Assembly (NCBI GenBank): GCA_044426045.1
Contig: JAWXUX010000008.1
Span: forward strand, 47,135 to 111,134
Direction of reading: 5' to 3'
Source of the DNA: JAWXUU01 sp044426045
GTDB taxonomy: Bacteria > Bacillota > Clostridia > Christensenellales > CAMQZB01
DNA: 64,000 bases
The notes under the pieces are model-generated. The model did no database searches and was not told the origin of the DNA. It worked only from the letters and a program-made list of their open reading frames with translations. A program made the translations under genes and the position numbers. Each line of letters begins with the position of its first letter. Positions within the stretch are counted from its first letter, which is position 1. Shown one piece after another: positions 23,962-32,802 of the stretch.

Positions 23962-24417
23962 TTATCCCAAAAGATTCAGAACATCTTCTGCGTTTGTGTC
24001 GGGTTTCACCTTTGGCATAACGTGAGAAATTTCGCCGTTTTCATTGATGATATATGTTGTTCTCACAACCCCCATGCTCACTTTGCCATAAAGTTTCTTT
24101 TCCTTCCAAACATCGTAACCTTTGATTGCGACAAGGTCGGGGTCGGAAACCAAAATGAATGGCAAGTTGAATTTATCGGCAAACTTTTGATGAGAAGCCG
24201 TGCTGTCCTTGCTGATGCCAATAACAACAACGTCTTTTTCTTTGAATTTGTCGAAATTCGCCCCAAACGCGCACGCTTGGCGAGTGCAACCAGGGGTGTT
24301 ATCGCGCGGATAGAAATAAAGAACCACTTTCTTTCCCAAAAATTGTGACATTGCCACTTCGTTGCCATCTTTGTCGCTGAGCGAAAAATCAGGCGCTTTT
24401 AAACCAACTTCTAGCAT
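23962..24417 (-). CDS. bcp: Thiol peroxidase of the BCP/PrxQ family
   Basis: A 151-residue peroxiredoxin that reduces H2O2 and organic peroxides with thioredoxin. Peroxidatic Cys44 (TPGCTRQACAF) and the resolving Cys49 five residues later match E. coli Bcp spacing. Length is standard. It is the last gene of the minus-strand run that includes yaaA and cobalamin genes, separated from yaaA by 20 nt. Confidence 0.93.
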   Translation of the reverse strand: MLEVGLKAPDFSLSDKDGNEVAMSQFLGKKVVLYFYPRDNTPGCTRQACAFGANFDKFKEKDVVVIGISKDSTASHQKFADKFNLPFILVSDPDLVAIKGYDVWKEKKLYGKVSMGVVRTTYIINENGEISHVMPKVKPDTNAEDVLNLLG

Positions 24418-24437
24418 ATTTTATCTCCTTATATCTT

Positions 24438-25184
24438 CTATTTTTTTATAAAAACTATATTTTCTTCTGTTGAATTTTCTTTTGAATACTCGTATCCAAG
24501 GCGGTTGAAACTTTTAAGCTCTTCATGGCTCGTCACGCCGTTTTCCGACATGAAACTGACCATTTCACCGCGCGCCATTTTGCACATCGTGCCTTTTTCG
24601 GCAAGTTTGCCTTTCACGTCTTCGCAAAAAGTCACCGTGACAACCTTTGCTTTTTTCGAAAAATACGGCAAAACAGCTTTGCTGTATTCCTTGGAAGCGA
24701 GATTTATTATTGTGGTTTCGGATTTTCCGCTTTCAATCTCGCGGGCGAGTTTGTCACCCCAAAATGCGTAAACGTCCTTTTCTTTTTCGATTTTCAGCCT
24801 TGCTTGCATTTCAAGACGATATGGCACAACGCCGTCAAGAGGTTTCAAAACACCATAAAAGCCCGACAAAATACGAAGGTGAGTTTCGATATATTCAAGT
24901 TGAATATCCGAAAGCACGCTCGCGCCCATGTGCTTATATTGAAGACCCTCGTATGATAAAATCGCGGGGGTGAGATTTGCATGCAAGTCCATACCTTCAA
25001 GCCTTGCGATATTCGTTCTCGCAATCGCATCGCCACAACCCCAAAGTTTTTGAAGGCTGACCCCGTCAAGTGATTGCAGAGTTTTTTTGATTTTTTCCGT
25101 TTCAGAAATAAAAATTGGCGTCGACGTTTCAAAAAGGTCGGTGTTAACATTCATTTTCTTTGCGGGGGAGATGATGATTTTCAA
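24438..25184 (-). CDS. yaaA: YaaA family peroxide-stress protein
   Basis: A 248-residue member of the DUF328 family with the N-terminal signature KIIISPAKKM and the middle segment LSGFYGVLKPLDGVVPYRLEM. E. coli YaaA lowers intracellular iron and protects DNA under H2O2. The gene starts with TTG at 25184, placed correctly behind AGGAGTGAAAA. With bcp downstream it forms a small peroxide-defence pair at the end of the cobalamin operon, which makes sense for an anaerobe handling oxygen-labile corrinoids. Confidence 0.9.
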   Translation of the reverse strand: MKIIISPAKKMNVNTDLFETSTPIFISETEKIKKTLQSLDGVSLQKLWGCGDAIARTNIARLEGMDLHANLTPAILSYEGLQYKHMGASVLSDIQLEYIETHLRILSGFYGVLKPLDGVVPYRLEMQARLKIEKEKDVYAFWGDKLAREIESGKSETTIINLASKEYSKAVLPYFSKKAKVVTVTFCEDVKGKLAEKGTMCKMARGEMVSFMSENGVTSHEELKSFNRLGYEYSKENSTEENIVFIKK

Positions 25185-25196
25185 TTTTCACTCCTT

Positions 25197-26660
25197 TTAT
25201 TTTTCGGGATTTTCAATACCGATGATTTTATAAATCGCGTCCATATCAAGGGAAGTTTCCACAATTTTTGCTAGCTTTTCATACTGCAAATCTTTATATT
25301 CCGCCTCGTTGAAATGCTCGATATCAATTTCTTGACCCTTTTGTTTTGCCATTGCAATCAGCATGTCGCGAGCGATATTTTCACCGTCGAAAATGCCGTG
25401 GATATAACTGCCATAAACATTGCCTTTCGAAATGATATTGCCTTTCGCCGTTGATTTTCCGTTGTGGATTTCATATCCCGCAAACTCTTTTTTTGAAAGG
25501 CAATGGAAAATTCCCGAAACGCTGTCAAGCGTGCCCGAAACTTGCACGGTGTGCTTTTCACTTTCAAAAACCGTTTTCACATCAAGATATCCAAGACCGC
25601 GGGTTTTTCCGCCACCCTCGACACCGATTTTATCTTCAATTTCCGTGCCAAGCATTTGATAGCCACCGCAAATGCCAAAAAGTGCACCGCCACCCCAAAC
25701 GTGCTTAGCAATCAGCGATTCAAAACCACTTTCACGAAGCCATTTGAGATCCGCGATTGTGGATTTTGTGCCAGGGATGATGATAAGATCGGGATTTTTT
25801 AGATCATGCGTGCTAGAAACATATCTTGTTGAGAGATTTTCAAAGCGTTCAAACACTCCGAAATCGGTGAAATTCGACATTCTTGGAAGCCTTATCACCG
25901 CGATATCAAGCTGTTTTATTTGAGAGTTTGGCATAATTCTTTCGGAAAGTGAATCTTCGTCGTCGATATCCACTTTCGCAAATGGCACAACCCCAACAAT
26001 GGGTTTTCCCGTCAAATTTTCAAGCATGTCAAGACCGTTTTCCAAAATTTTTGGGTCGCCACGAAACTTGTTTATCACAAGCCCTTTTATTCTATCCTGC
26101 TCGTTTTTTTCAAGCAGCGCCACAGTGCCGTAAAGTTGAGCGAACACTCCGCCACGGTCGATATCGCCAACCAGAAGAACGGGTGAATCCACCATTTCCG
26201 CCATGCCCATGTTCACAATGTCTTGCGTTTTCAAATTGATTTCCGCAGGCGAGCCCGCACCTTCGATAACGATGATATCATTTTCGCTCGCGAGTGCGTT
26301 ATAGGCTTTCATGATGTCGGGAACTAGCGTTTTTTTCATTTTGAAATATTCCACCGCGGAATAATTGCCAATAGATTTGCCGTTCACAATCACTTGCGAG
26401 CCGACGTCGGTTGTGGGTTTCAAAAGTATTGGGTTCATGAGAACCGACGGCTGTTTTCGCGATGCCTCTGCCTGCACAACTTGCGCCCTGCCCATTTCAA
26501 AACCGTCCTTTGTGATGAAAGAATTCAGCGCCATGTTTTGCGATTTGAAGGGTGCGACCTTGAACCCCGCGTTTGAAAGCACTCTGCAAAGACCCGCCGT
26601 GAGCAAGCTTTTGCCGGCATTTGACATTGTGCCTTGTATCATGATTGGTTTTGCTTTCAT
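25197..26660 (-). CDS. cobQ: Cobyric acid synthase
   Basis: A 487-residue amidotransferase that amidates four side chains of adenosyl-cobyrinic acid a,c-diamide. N-terminal P-loop-like ATPase domain starts with MIQGTMSNAGKSLLTAGLCR-type sequence (residues 8-27), and the C-terminal class I glutamine amidotransferase domain has the Cys in LFGICGGYQMLG and the His in YGSYIHGIFD. Full length. It is downstream of cobD and 12 nt upstream of yaaA on the same strand. Confidence 0.95.
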   Translation of the reverse strand: MKAKPIMIQGTMSNAGKSLLTAGLCRVLSNAGFKVAPFKSQNMALNSFITKDGFEMGRAQVVQAEASRKQPSVLMNPILLKPTTDVGSQVIVNGKSIGNYSAVEYFKMKKTLVPDIMKAYNALASENDIIVIEGAGSPAEINLKTQDIVNMGMAEMVDSPVLLVGDIDRGGVFAQLYGTVALLEKNEQDRIKGLVINKFRGDPKILENGLDMLENLTGKPIVGVVPFAKVDIDDEDSLSERIMPNSQIKQLDIAVIRLPRMSNFTDFGVFERFENLSTRYVSSTHDLKNPDLIIIPGTKSTIADLKWLRESGFESLIAKHVWGGGALFGICGGYQMLGTEIEDKIGVEGGGKTRGLGYLDVKTVFESEKHTVQVSGTLDSVSGIFHCLSKKEFAGYEIHNGKSTAKGNIISKGNVYGSYIHGIFDGENIARDMLIAMAKQKGQEIDIEHFNEAEYKDLQYEKLAKIVETSLDMDAIYKIIGIENPEK

Positions 26661-26690
26661 ACTTTTCTCTCTTTATAATTTCTTTATAGT

Positions 26691-27710
26691 TTATATTTCT
26701 TTTATGATTTCTTTTATATTGTTTATTAAAATTTCGTTTTTATCTTGCGTGGAAACGCAAATTCGGAAGGTGTTTTTTGAAAGACCCATAAAATCGCTTG
26801 CGTTGCGAATCAAAATTCCACGTGCAAGAAGCGGGGTTTTCAAATTGAAATCCGCTTTAAACAAAATGAAATTCGCATCACTTTTATAAACTTCAAAACC
26901 AAGATTTTCAAGGTTTTCCGAAAGATATTTTCGACCTTTTTCCACAGTTTCTAGCATATCCGCAAAATCACCACACTTTTCAATCGCAATTTCACCGCCC
27001 TTTTGTGCGAGGTGGGAAACATTCCACATTGGAAGCTGTTTTTTGATTTTTTCCGCATTTTTAACGCTTCCGCAAAGAAGATATCCAAGCCTTACCCCCG
27101 CCATTGCGTAAATTTTGGTGAACGCACGAATGATGATGATATTTGGGTGGCAATTCAAAATTTTGTCTAGGCTTTCGCCGTTTGTGAACTCGATAAAACA
27201 CTCATCCACAACCAAAACACCGCCATTTTTTTCAAGATGTGATGCAAGTGATTTCAAAACATCAACTTCAACAAGTTTTCCCGTCGGGTTGTTTGGATTG
27301 CAAATAAAGCAAATATCCCGCATCGGAATTTTTGAAATATCCGCCATTTCAAAGGTCAAGCTATCATTCATTTGATAATCAAAAACCTCGACACCCGCAG
27401 TTTCAAGACTGCTTTTATATTCAGAAAAAGTGGGCTGAATAACAGTGGCGGTTTTCCCCCCCATTCTTGCGACCCCAAAAATAAGTTCGGATGCGCCGTT
27501 TCCAATCACGATTTGATTTTCACAAATTTCATGCTTTTTTGAAAGCAACATGGCGAGATTGCGTGATTTATAATCGGGATAGATATCCGCATACGCCACC
27601 GCATTTTTGATTGCCTCCGCAATTTCCAAAGGCATGCCGTGGGGATTAATATTGATTGAAAAATCGTGTTTCACCGCGTTTTCAAACACATCGCCACCAT
27701 GTTTATACAT
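26691..27710 (-). CDS. cobD: Threonine-phosphate decarboxylase-like aminotransferase (cobalamin pathway)
   Basis: A 339-residue fold-type I PLP enzyme. N-terminal HGGDVFENAVKHDFSININPHG is the CobD/CobC signature. PLP binds the Lys in IIRAFTKIYAMAG, and DECFIEF carries the Asp that holds the pyridine nitrogen. It makes (R)-1-aminopropan-2-ol O-phosphate, the linker that joins cobyric acid to the lower ligand. Position between cobQ and cobT supports this over histidinol-phosphate aminotransferase, a close relative. Confidence 0.88.
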   Translation of the reverse strand: MYKHGGDVFENAVKHDFSININPHGMPLEIAEAIKNAVAYADIYPDYKSRNLAMLLSKKHEICENQIVIGNGASELIFGVARMGGKTATVIQPTFSEYKSSLETAGVEVFDYQMNDSLTFEMADISKIPMRDICFICNPNNPTGKLVEVDVLKSLASHLEKNGGVLVVDECFIEFTNGESLDKILNCHPNIIIIRAFTKIYAMAGVRLGYLLCGSVKNAEKIKKQLPMWNVSHLAQKGGEIAIEKCGDFADMLETVEKGRKYLSENLENLGFEVYKSDANFILFKADFNLKTPLLARGILIRNASDFMGLSKNTFRICVSTQDKNEILINNIKEIIKEI

Positions 27711-27738
27711 TGTTTTTTCCTTTTATATTGATTTAAAC

Positions 27739-28836
27739 CTATAACGGCTTATATTCTTCGATTTTGATATCTTCAAAACTTGGCATTTCTTTCAGCACTG
27801 CAATCGCCATATCAACAAGCGGAAAAAGTGCCACCGCACCCGTGCCTTCGCCAAGCGCCATATTCGCATGAATGACTGGCGTTATCCCAATTTTTTCAAG
27901 AAGCAGTTTTGCACCGCACTCTTTTGAAAGGTGAGAAGCAACCATATAATCAACGCAATTCGGTGCTAGCATTTTTGCAAGCATCGCAGATACCGCCGAA
28001 ATGAAACCATCGCAAATAACCGCGACACCGCTTTCGCCACCGCCAAGAAACATTCCGCACATGCACGCGATATCAAGACCGCCGATTTTGCATAAAATGT
28101 CGAGTGGGTCAGTTGGGTTTGGCTTGTGCTTTTCAATGCCCGCTTTGATAACTTCTATTTTTTTTGCAACGCCAACGCTTGAAAGCCCCGCGCCTTTACC
28201 CGTCACGCTTGCTTCGTCCACGCCAAGCAAAACCGCACAAATACCGCTTGATGTTGTGGTGTTGCCAATGCCCATTTCGCCCGTTGCCACCATGTTGTAG
28301 CCATTTTCTTTTGCAACTTTCACGGCGTCCATACCAACCAAAATGGCGGAAATCACATCGATTTTATCCATTGCAGTTTCCGTGGCAAAATCACGCGTTC
28401 CATTTCTCGTTTTGAAAGCTGGCACGTTTTTCGCATTTGTCAGCATTCCGACATCTATTGGAAAAACATCCGCACCGCACGTTTTCGACATCACCGAAAC
28501 AGTCGCCTCGCCTTTTGCGATATTGCCAGCGACAATCGCCGTGACAAAACTTTCCGTTTGAGTGACACCGCGAGCAACCACGCCGTTATCCGCGCACGCG
28601 ACAATGGTGCATTTTTTTTTGAAATCAAGATTTTCGCAAACCCCCGCAAGGCGAGAGACGATTTCCTCGAAAACCCCCAAGCCTTTCAGCGGCTTTGCAA
28701 TAGTATCGAATCTTTTTTGCGTTTTTTGCACAGCATGCACATTTGATGGCGGTATTTGCGATAGTCGATTTTGCAAAATTTCTTCGCTTTTTTCGCTTAT
28801 TTTCATATCAAACAGAATATTTTTTACGTTTTCCAT
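27739..28836 (-). CDS. cobT: Nicotinate-nucleotide--dimethylbenzimidazole phosphoribosyltransferase
   Basis: About 365 residues; ATG at 28836 follows GAGGTGG, whereas the in-frame GTG at 28848 overlaps that site. It activates the lower-ligand base as alpha-ribazole phosphate. Family marks: GNTTTSSGICAVLLG for the nucleotide and NMALGEGTGAVALFPL near the C-terminus with the catalytic Glu. Full length. The base used by this organism cannot be read from the sequence; no bza genes are in view. Confidence 0.93.
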   Translation of the reverse strand: MENVKNILFDMKISEKSEEILQNRLSQIPPSNVHAVQKTQKRFDTIAKPLKGLGVFEEIVSRLAGVCENLDFKKKCTIVACADNGVVARGVTQTESFVTAIVAGNIAKGEATVSVMSKTCGADVFPIDVGMLTNAKNVPAFKTRNGTRDFATETAMDKIDVISAILVGMDAVKVAKENGYNMVATGEMGIGNTTTSSGICAVLLGVDEASVTGKGAGLSSVGVAKKIEVIKAGIEKHKPNPTDPLDILCKIGGLDIACMCGMFLGGGESGVAVICDGFISAVSAMLAKMLAPNCVDYMVASHLSKECGAKLLLEKIGITPVIHANMALGEGTGAVALFPLVDMAIAVLKEMPSFEDIKIEEYKPL

Positions 28837-28877
28837 TTTCCACCTCACAAAAGCAACGCTGTTTTTCTTACTTATTT

Positions 28878-30362
28878 CTACTTATTTTGTTTTGCCTTTT
28901 CAAGTGCAATCACTTCTTCCACAACCCCGTTCATAGAACCGTCCTTTGCGGCGACAACCTTGAATCCATATTCCCTTGCAAATTCCGCTGTTTGGTCGCC
29001 AATGCAAATTGCGGTTGACGAAGAAAAATCAAGGTGGGACTGACTGTTAGCAAAACTTTCCACACCACTTTTTGACGTGAACGCGACATAGTCAAACACC
29101 GACAAGTCCTCGATGTGAGTTTGCGACAAATAGTCAGTTTTATAAAACGGAATATCGTCATATTTAATACCATTTTCGTTCAAAACGTCAAGAATTTCTT
29201 TCGTGCCGTCCTTTGGGCGAACGAGCAAAAGATTATCATCTTTTGTCAGCATGCCGTTTTCTATCATCCCGCGCGCCATATCTTTGCCCGAGAAAACTTC
29301 AGGAATGAAATCCGCAATGATTCCGCGTGATTTTGCCGTTTTAGCTGTTTGAGTGCCAATGCACGCAACTTTTTTGCCAAATAACGCCCTCGCATCTTTT
29401 CCGCCTTTTGAAATGCATTCAAAAAAACTTTCAACGCCCTGCATGCTTGAAAAAGCAATGATTGTGTATTTTGAAATATCAAAGCTTTGTGGGAGGGTTG
29501 ATGTTGTTTGCACCATTGGGCAAAATGTGATATCTGCGCCGTTTTCTTTCAGCCTTGGAATCAGCCTTGACGAGCTTTTTGCCTTTTGCGTTGAAAGAAT
29601 ACTCACGTTTTTCAGTGGCTTATTTGAAAACCAATCAAGATTGGCTGAAAATTTCACAACTTCCCCAACAATGATAATCGCGGGCGTTTTCACAGCGTTT
29701 TCCGCCACTGCCACCGCGAGATTTTCAAGCGACACAATAAATTTTCTTTGGTTAGATCTCGTGCCGTTTTCCACCACCGCACAAGGGGTGTTTTTATCCA
29801 TGCCCGCGCAAATCAACCCGTTTTGGATATATTCCGATTTTGTTATCGACATCATAAAAACAATCGTTCCGCCCATTTTTGCAAGGGCGTCGAAATCAAA
29901 ATTCAATGTTTTTCCAATCTCGCCGTGTCCCGAAAGAATGTGAAGCGATTTCGCGTGCTTGCGATGAGTGACGGGAATCCCCGCATACGTGCTGGCTGCC
30001 GTCACCGAAGTCACGCCGGGCACAACTTCAAAAGGCACGCCACTTTCAAAAAGCGAGCAGGCTTCTTCCCCGCCCCTTGAAAAAACAAACGGGTCGCCAG
30101 AAATCAGCCTCACCACGCTTTCGTGGTTTTTTGCAAGGCACAAAAGCTTTGCATCAACCGCCTCTTTATTTTCACCTTGCACGCCAGAAATCTTGCCTGC
30201 ATCAACTAGCACCGCTGAATTTTTTGCGATATCAAGAATTGCACCCTCGACATTGCTGTCATATAAAATTGCATCTGCCGAGCGTATTAATCTTTCAGCT
30301 TTCGTTGTTAGAAGATCAAAATCGCCCGCTCCCGCGCCGACAAGATACACTTTCCCTTTCAT
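28878..30362 (-). CDS. cobA-hemD: Fused uroporphyrinogen-III methyltransferase / uroporphyrinogen-III synthase
   Basis: A 494-residue two-domain protein. Residues 1-245 are the SAM-dependent methyltransferase (VYLVGAGAGDFDLLT, RLISGDPFVFSRGGEEA, VVPGVTSVTAASTYAGIPVTHR). Residues from about 250 to the end are the HemD domain (LVRPKDGTKEILD and VAFTSKSGVESF). It closes the tetrapyrrole ring and then makes precorrin-2, committing flux to cobalamin or siroheme. Such fusions are common in Clostridia. First of the cobalamin genes in the operon, 78 nt after the nitroreductase. Confidence 0.93.
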   Translation of the reverse strand: MKGKVYLVGAGAGDFDLLTTKAERLIRSADAILYDSNVEGAILDIAKNSAVLVDAGKISGVQGENKEAVDAKLLCLAKNHESVVRLISGDPFVFSRGGEEACSLFESGVPFEVVPGVTSVTAASTYAGIPVTHRKHAKSLHILSGHGEIGKTLNFDFDALAKMGGTIVFMMSITKSEYIQNGLICAGMDKNTPCAVVENGTRSNQRKFIVSLENLAVAVAENAVKTPAIIIVGEVVKFSANLDWFSNKPLKNVSILSTQKAKSSSRLIPRLKENGADITFCPMVQTTSTLPQSFDISKYTIIAFSSMQGVESFFECISKGGKDARALFGKKVACIGTQTAKTAKSRGIIADFIPEVFSGKDMARGMIENGMLTKDDNLLLVRPKDGTKEILDVLNENGIKYDDIPFYKTDYLSQTHIEDLSVFDYVAFTSKSGVESFANSQSHLDFSSSTAICIGDQTAEFAREYGFKVVAAKDGSMNGVVEEVIALEKAKQNK

Positions 30363-30410
30363 ATAAGAAATCCCCTTTTCATTTTCATTTTTTCCATTAC
30401 TTTTTTATTT

Positions 30411-30452
30411 TTTCAACTATTTTTTAATTATTTTTTTCAACTATTTTTTAAT
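30411..30452. repeat. Short duplication of the nitroreductase 3' end
   Basis: TTTCAACTATTTTTTAAT occurs twice, once covering the stop codon and again immediately downstream, in the gap before cobA-hemD. Confidence 0.7.
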
Positions 30453-31022
30453 GATGATATCTTCAAGTTTGCGTTTTGGAACGTAGTGAACGTCTTCGCC
30501 GTCGCGATAGTATTTATGGCTTTCACCTTCAGCGATTTCAACAAGCACGATATCTTCTTGTGGCTTACCAATAGCGACAATCAAAACTGGCGCGATATTT
30601 TCCGCAAGATTTAAAGTTTCAGACACTTCACTCGCTGAAAAATTGCCAATCATGCAACCGCCAAGACCCATTTCTACTGCGCCAAGAAGCATAGTTTGTG
30701 CAACGATGCCGATATCTTTTTGGTATCTTGCAAGCGACTCGCCAAGTGTCAAATCTTGACAAATCACGATAAACGCTGTTGGGCATTCTCCCGCGTGTGG
30801 AAGTTCCAACTGTGGCAATGCTTTTGCCCATTTTGTCATTTTTTGAACGACAGCGACTTCTTCTTTTTCGTTCACAAGATAATATTTCAACGGTTGAGCA
30901 TTCACGCTTGACGGCGTTAGTCTTGCGAGCTCCACAAGTGATGTGAGTTCTTCTGTTGTGATGTATCTGCTTTCGTCATATCCGCGGTAGCTTCTGTTTC
31001 CTTTAACCAAATCTAGTAACAT
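30441..31022 (-). CDS. Nitroreductase-family flavoprotein
   Basis: About 193 residues; ATG at 31022 follows AGGGAGATAAAA, and the longer frame from 31049 overlaps that site. It has the FMN-binding N-terminal Arg/Ser pattern (GNRSYRGYDES), LARLTPSSVNAQPLKYYLV and the central AVEMGLGGCMIGNF of small NAD(P)H-dependent FMN oxidoreductases. First gene of the operon that continues into cobA-hemD, cobT, cobD and cobQ. Its substrate is unknown; a link to corrinoid reduction is only suggested by position. Confidence 0.85.
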   Translation of the reverse strand: MLLDLVKGNRSYRGYDESRYITTEELTSLVELARLTPSSVNAQPLKYYLVNEKEEVAVVQKMTKWAKALPQLELPHAGECPTAFIVICQDLTLGESLARYQKDIGIVAQTMLLGAVEMGLGGCMIGNFSASEVSETLNLAENIAPVLIVAIGKPQEDIVLVEIAEGESHKYYRDGEDVHYVPKRKLEDIIIKK

Positions 31023-31118
31023 TTTTATCTCCCTTAAACTTGCAGGCACTTTTAAAAGTCCCCTTGCGTTTGTTTTGTTTTATTTTGTTTTATTTTGTTT
31101 TAAACTTTTCCATTTACT

Positions 31119-31147
31119 AGTATATCACACTGCTGTTGATTTTTCAA
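31119..31147 (-). promoter_or_regulatory. Promoter of the nitroreductase-cobalamin operon
   Basis: TTGAAA (31142-31147), 17-bp spacer, TATACT (31119-31124). The leader to 31022 is under 100 nt and too short for a cobalamin riboswitch. The upstream stretch to 31338 is A/T-rich, with TTTTATTTTG repeats at 31067-31100; I see no gene there. Confidence 0.75.
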
Positions 31148-31338
31148 GTTTTCAAGGGGGCGAAAAGTGCTAGAATGGTGAGAAAACATCATTTTTAATG
31201 CAAAAATGCCACACCTTTTCTTTCACATTGGTACAGCGAAATATTTTGGTGTAGCACTTGTTTTTATTGGTTTTTTATTGTTTTTATTTTTTGATGTTTA
31301 TTGCTTAGAATTTTTATTGATAATTTAATTTATAAAAA

Positions 31339-31872
31339 TCAGTTTGCCTCGCCATGCAAATAAACCTCTTGTTTTTGTTCTTCCGAAAGCGATTTTTCCA
31401 CAATCAAAGCTATCGCGATGATACCAACGATATTGATTGCGAGGCGTGTGAGCATGAAAGTGACACCCATGCTTGCCGCTTCAAATGTGAGAAGGGGGAT
31501 TTTTGCCGTTGACCACGCGCCGATAAACACAAAGATATTGAAAAGTCCCGCACGCTTTTTCAGCATGACAATCGCAACGGGGAACGCGGCATAAAGTGGA
31601 CCTGCGGCACAAGCACCAAGTGCAAACGCAATCAAAAGCCCACGAATTCCACTGCCCTTTCCGAGATATTTTATCATGGTTTCTTTTTCCACCCAAACAT
31701 CCAAAAGTCCAAGCAAAATGAAAATTGGCGGTATCACCGAAAGCATTTCCAACATGTTCGATTTTGTGATTTCAAATGAAGAAGTTCCAATTTCAGGGAA
31801 AGCTAGCCCCAAAATCACATTGAATGCAAGCACGGCAAAGAATATGGCGTAACGCTTAAAAAATCTTTTCAT
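31339..31872 (-). CDS. Permease half, DUF318/ArsP-like, C-terminal partner
   Basis: A 177-residue membrane protein with about five helices. The conserved stretch FALGACAAGPLYAAFPVA with its Gly/Ala/Pro pattern recalls the permeases of the PF03773 family (ArsP-like). Its start overlaps the stop of the neighbouring half by 4 nt (ATGA-type coupling), so the two polypeptides are made together and probably form one transporter that is a single protein in other bacteria. Substrate unknown. Confidence 0.65.
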   Translation of the reverse strand: MKRFFKRYAIFFAVLAFNVILGLAFPEIGTSSFEITKSNMLEMLSVIPPIFILLGLLDVWVEKETMIKYLGKGSGIRGLLIAFALGACAAGPLYAAFPVAIVMLKKRAGLFNIFVFIGAWSTAKIPLLTFEAASMGVTFMLTRLAINIVGIIAIALIVEKSLSEEQKQEVYLHGEAN

Positions 31873-32345
31873 AGCACCACCCCCATAATAACCGCAACGA
31901 TAAGTGAAAACACAAACGCCGAAATATTTCGAACCGCCGTGACTTTGCCACCAAAAACTTTGCTTTCGATTGGGATTGTGAGAATACCAACCATCATAAG
32001 CGTTGATAAAAACGCCGTGATTTGCATTATCCCCGCGCCGTTTTCCAAAAGAGCCGAGGCAAGCGGAAATGCGACAAACCCCGGAATAAGTGTGATTGAA
32101 CCAATCACTGAAGCCCCAAGAACGCCCAAAATACCCGAATCTTCGCCGATGAATTTCGTTATTGTTTCCGTTGAAACAACACTTAGCATGATTCCTATCA
32201 AAAGGATGATAACCAAAAATTGTGGCAAGATATTTTCAAATGACTTCCACGCCTTTTTCAGTGCCATTTTTGTTTTTTTCTTGCTTTTAAAAAAGGATAA
32301 GCAAAGCCCAATCCCCGCACAAGCATACAATAAATAAGTGAACAT
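31869..32345 (-). CDS. Permease half, DUF318/ArsP-like, N-terminal partner
   Basis: A 158-residue membrane protein with about five helices. The segment GSITLIPGFVAFPLASALLENGAG resembles the repeated core of PF03773 permeases and mirrors GACAAGPLYAAFPVAIVMLKKRAG in the partner, so the halves are homologous and together make the internal duplication of the family. A short cytoplasmic KSKKKTK loop follows the first helix. Confidence 0.65.
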   Translation of the reverse strand: MFTYLLYACAGIGLCLSFFKSKKKTKMALKKAWKSFENILPQFLVIILLIGIMLSVVSTETITKFIGEDSGILGVLGASVIGSITLIPGFVAFPLASALLENGAGIMQITAFLSTLMMVGILTIPIESKVFGGKVTAVRNISAFVFSLIVAVIMGVVL

Positions 32346-32401
32346 TTTCGTACCTTTTTTATTTTATGATATCATTTTCATCAGTTTTTGTCAATAAATC
32401 A

Positions 32402-32802
32402 CAAGGGCACTTCTGAAAACTATACCCGCAAATCTAAACCCCTAAAAAAGGGATTGTAAAAAGCGACGTGTATGAGAACGTCGCTTTTTTAAGAGATGAG
32501 AGAAATTATAACTATTTCATAGCTGTCGCGCTATTATAATTATAAGATTTTTGACTAAATTTAGTGCTTTCGCTGTACAAAATATACCATATCAGTTTAA
32601 ATTTAATATAAATTAAAGGCACTTCTAAAAAGTATTGACCAAAGATTAATTTCAAAAAAAGTGCGTATTTTTTGCAATATTTCGAAGTAATATCGGGTAT
32701 ATTCAGGCGTGTCGCTTCGCTCGCGACGAGAAATTTTGCAGAAAATCAAGCCTTTTTTGGGAATTAAGATTTGCGTTAAGAGTTTTTAGAAGTTCCCTTA
32801 TA
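32402..32802. mobile_element. Possible MITE or IS remnant bounded by inverted repeats
   Basis: About 33 bp at each end match as an imperfect inverted repeat: AAGGGCACTTCTGAAAACT...GCAAATCT on the left, AGATTTGC...AGTTTTTAGAAGTTCCCTT on the right. The 330 bp between contain no ORF of note, only a terminator hairpin (AAAGCGACGT ... ACGTCGCTTTTTT, 32452-32486) and A/T-rich sequence. A clear target duplication is not visible. The right end overlaps the last codons of the SDR gene, so the insertion may have reset its stop codon. Confidence 0.45.

Noticed and set aside
30441..31022. BluB (dimethylbenzimidazole synthase) for the nitroreductase in the cobalamin operon
   Set aside because: BluB needs oxygen and has a different N-terminal signature; the sequence reads as an ordinary small nitroreductase.
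30363..31118. Cobalamin riboswitch ahead of the cob genes
   Set aside because: The leader is under 100 nt and the gap before cobA-hemD is an A/T-rich repeat; no B12-box-like sequence is seen.
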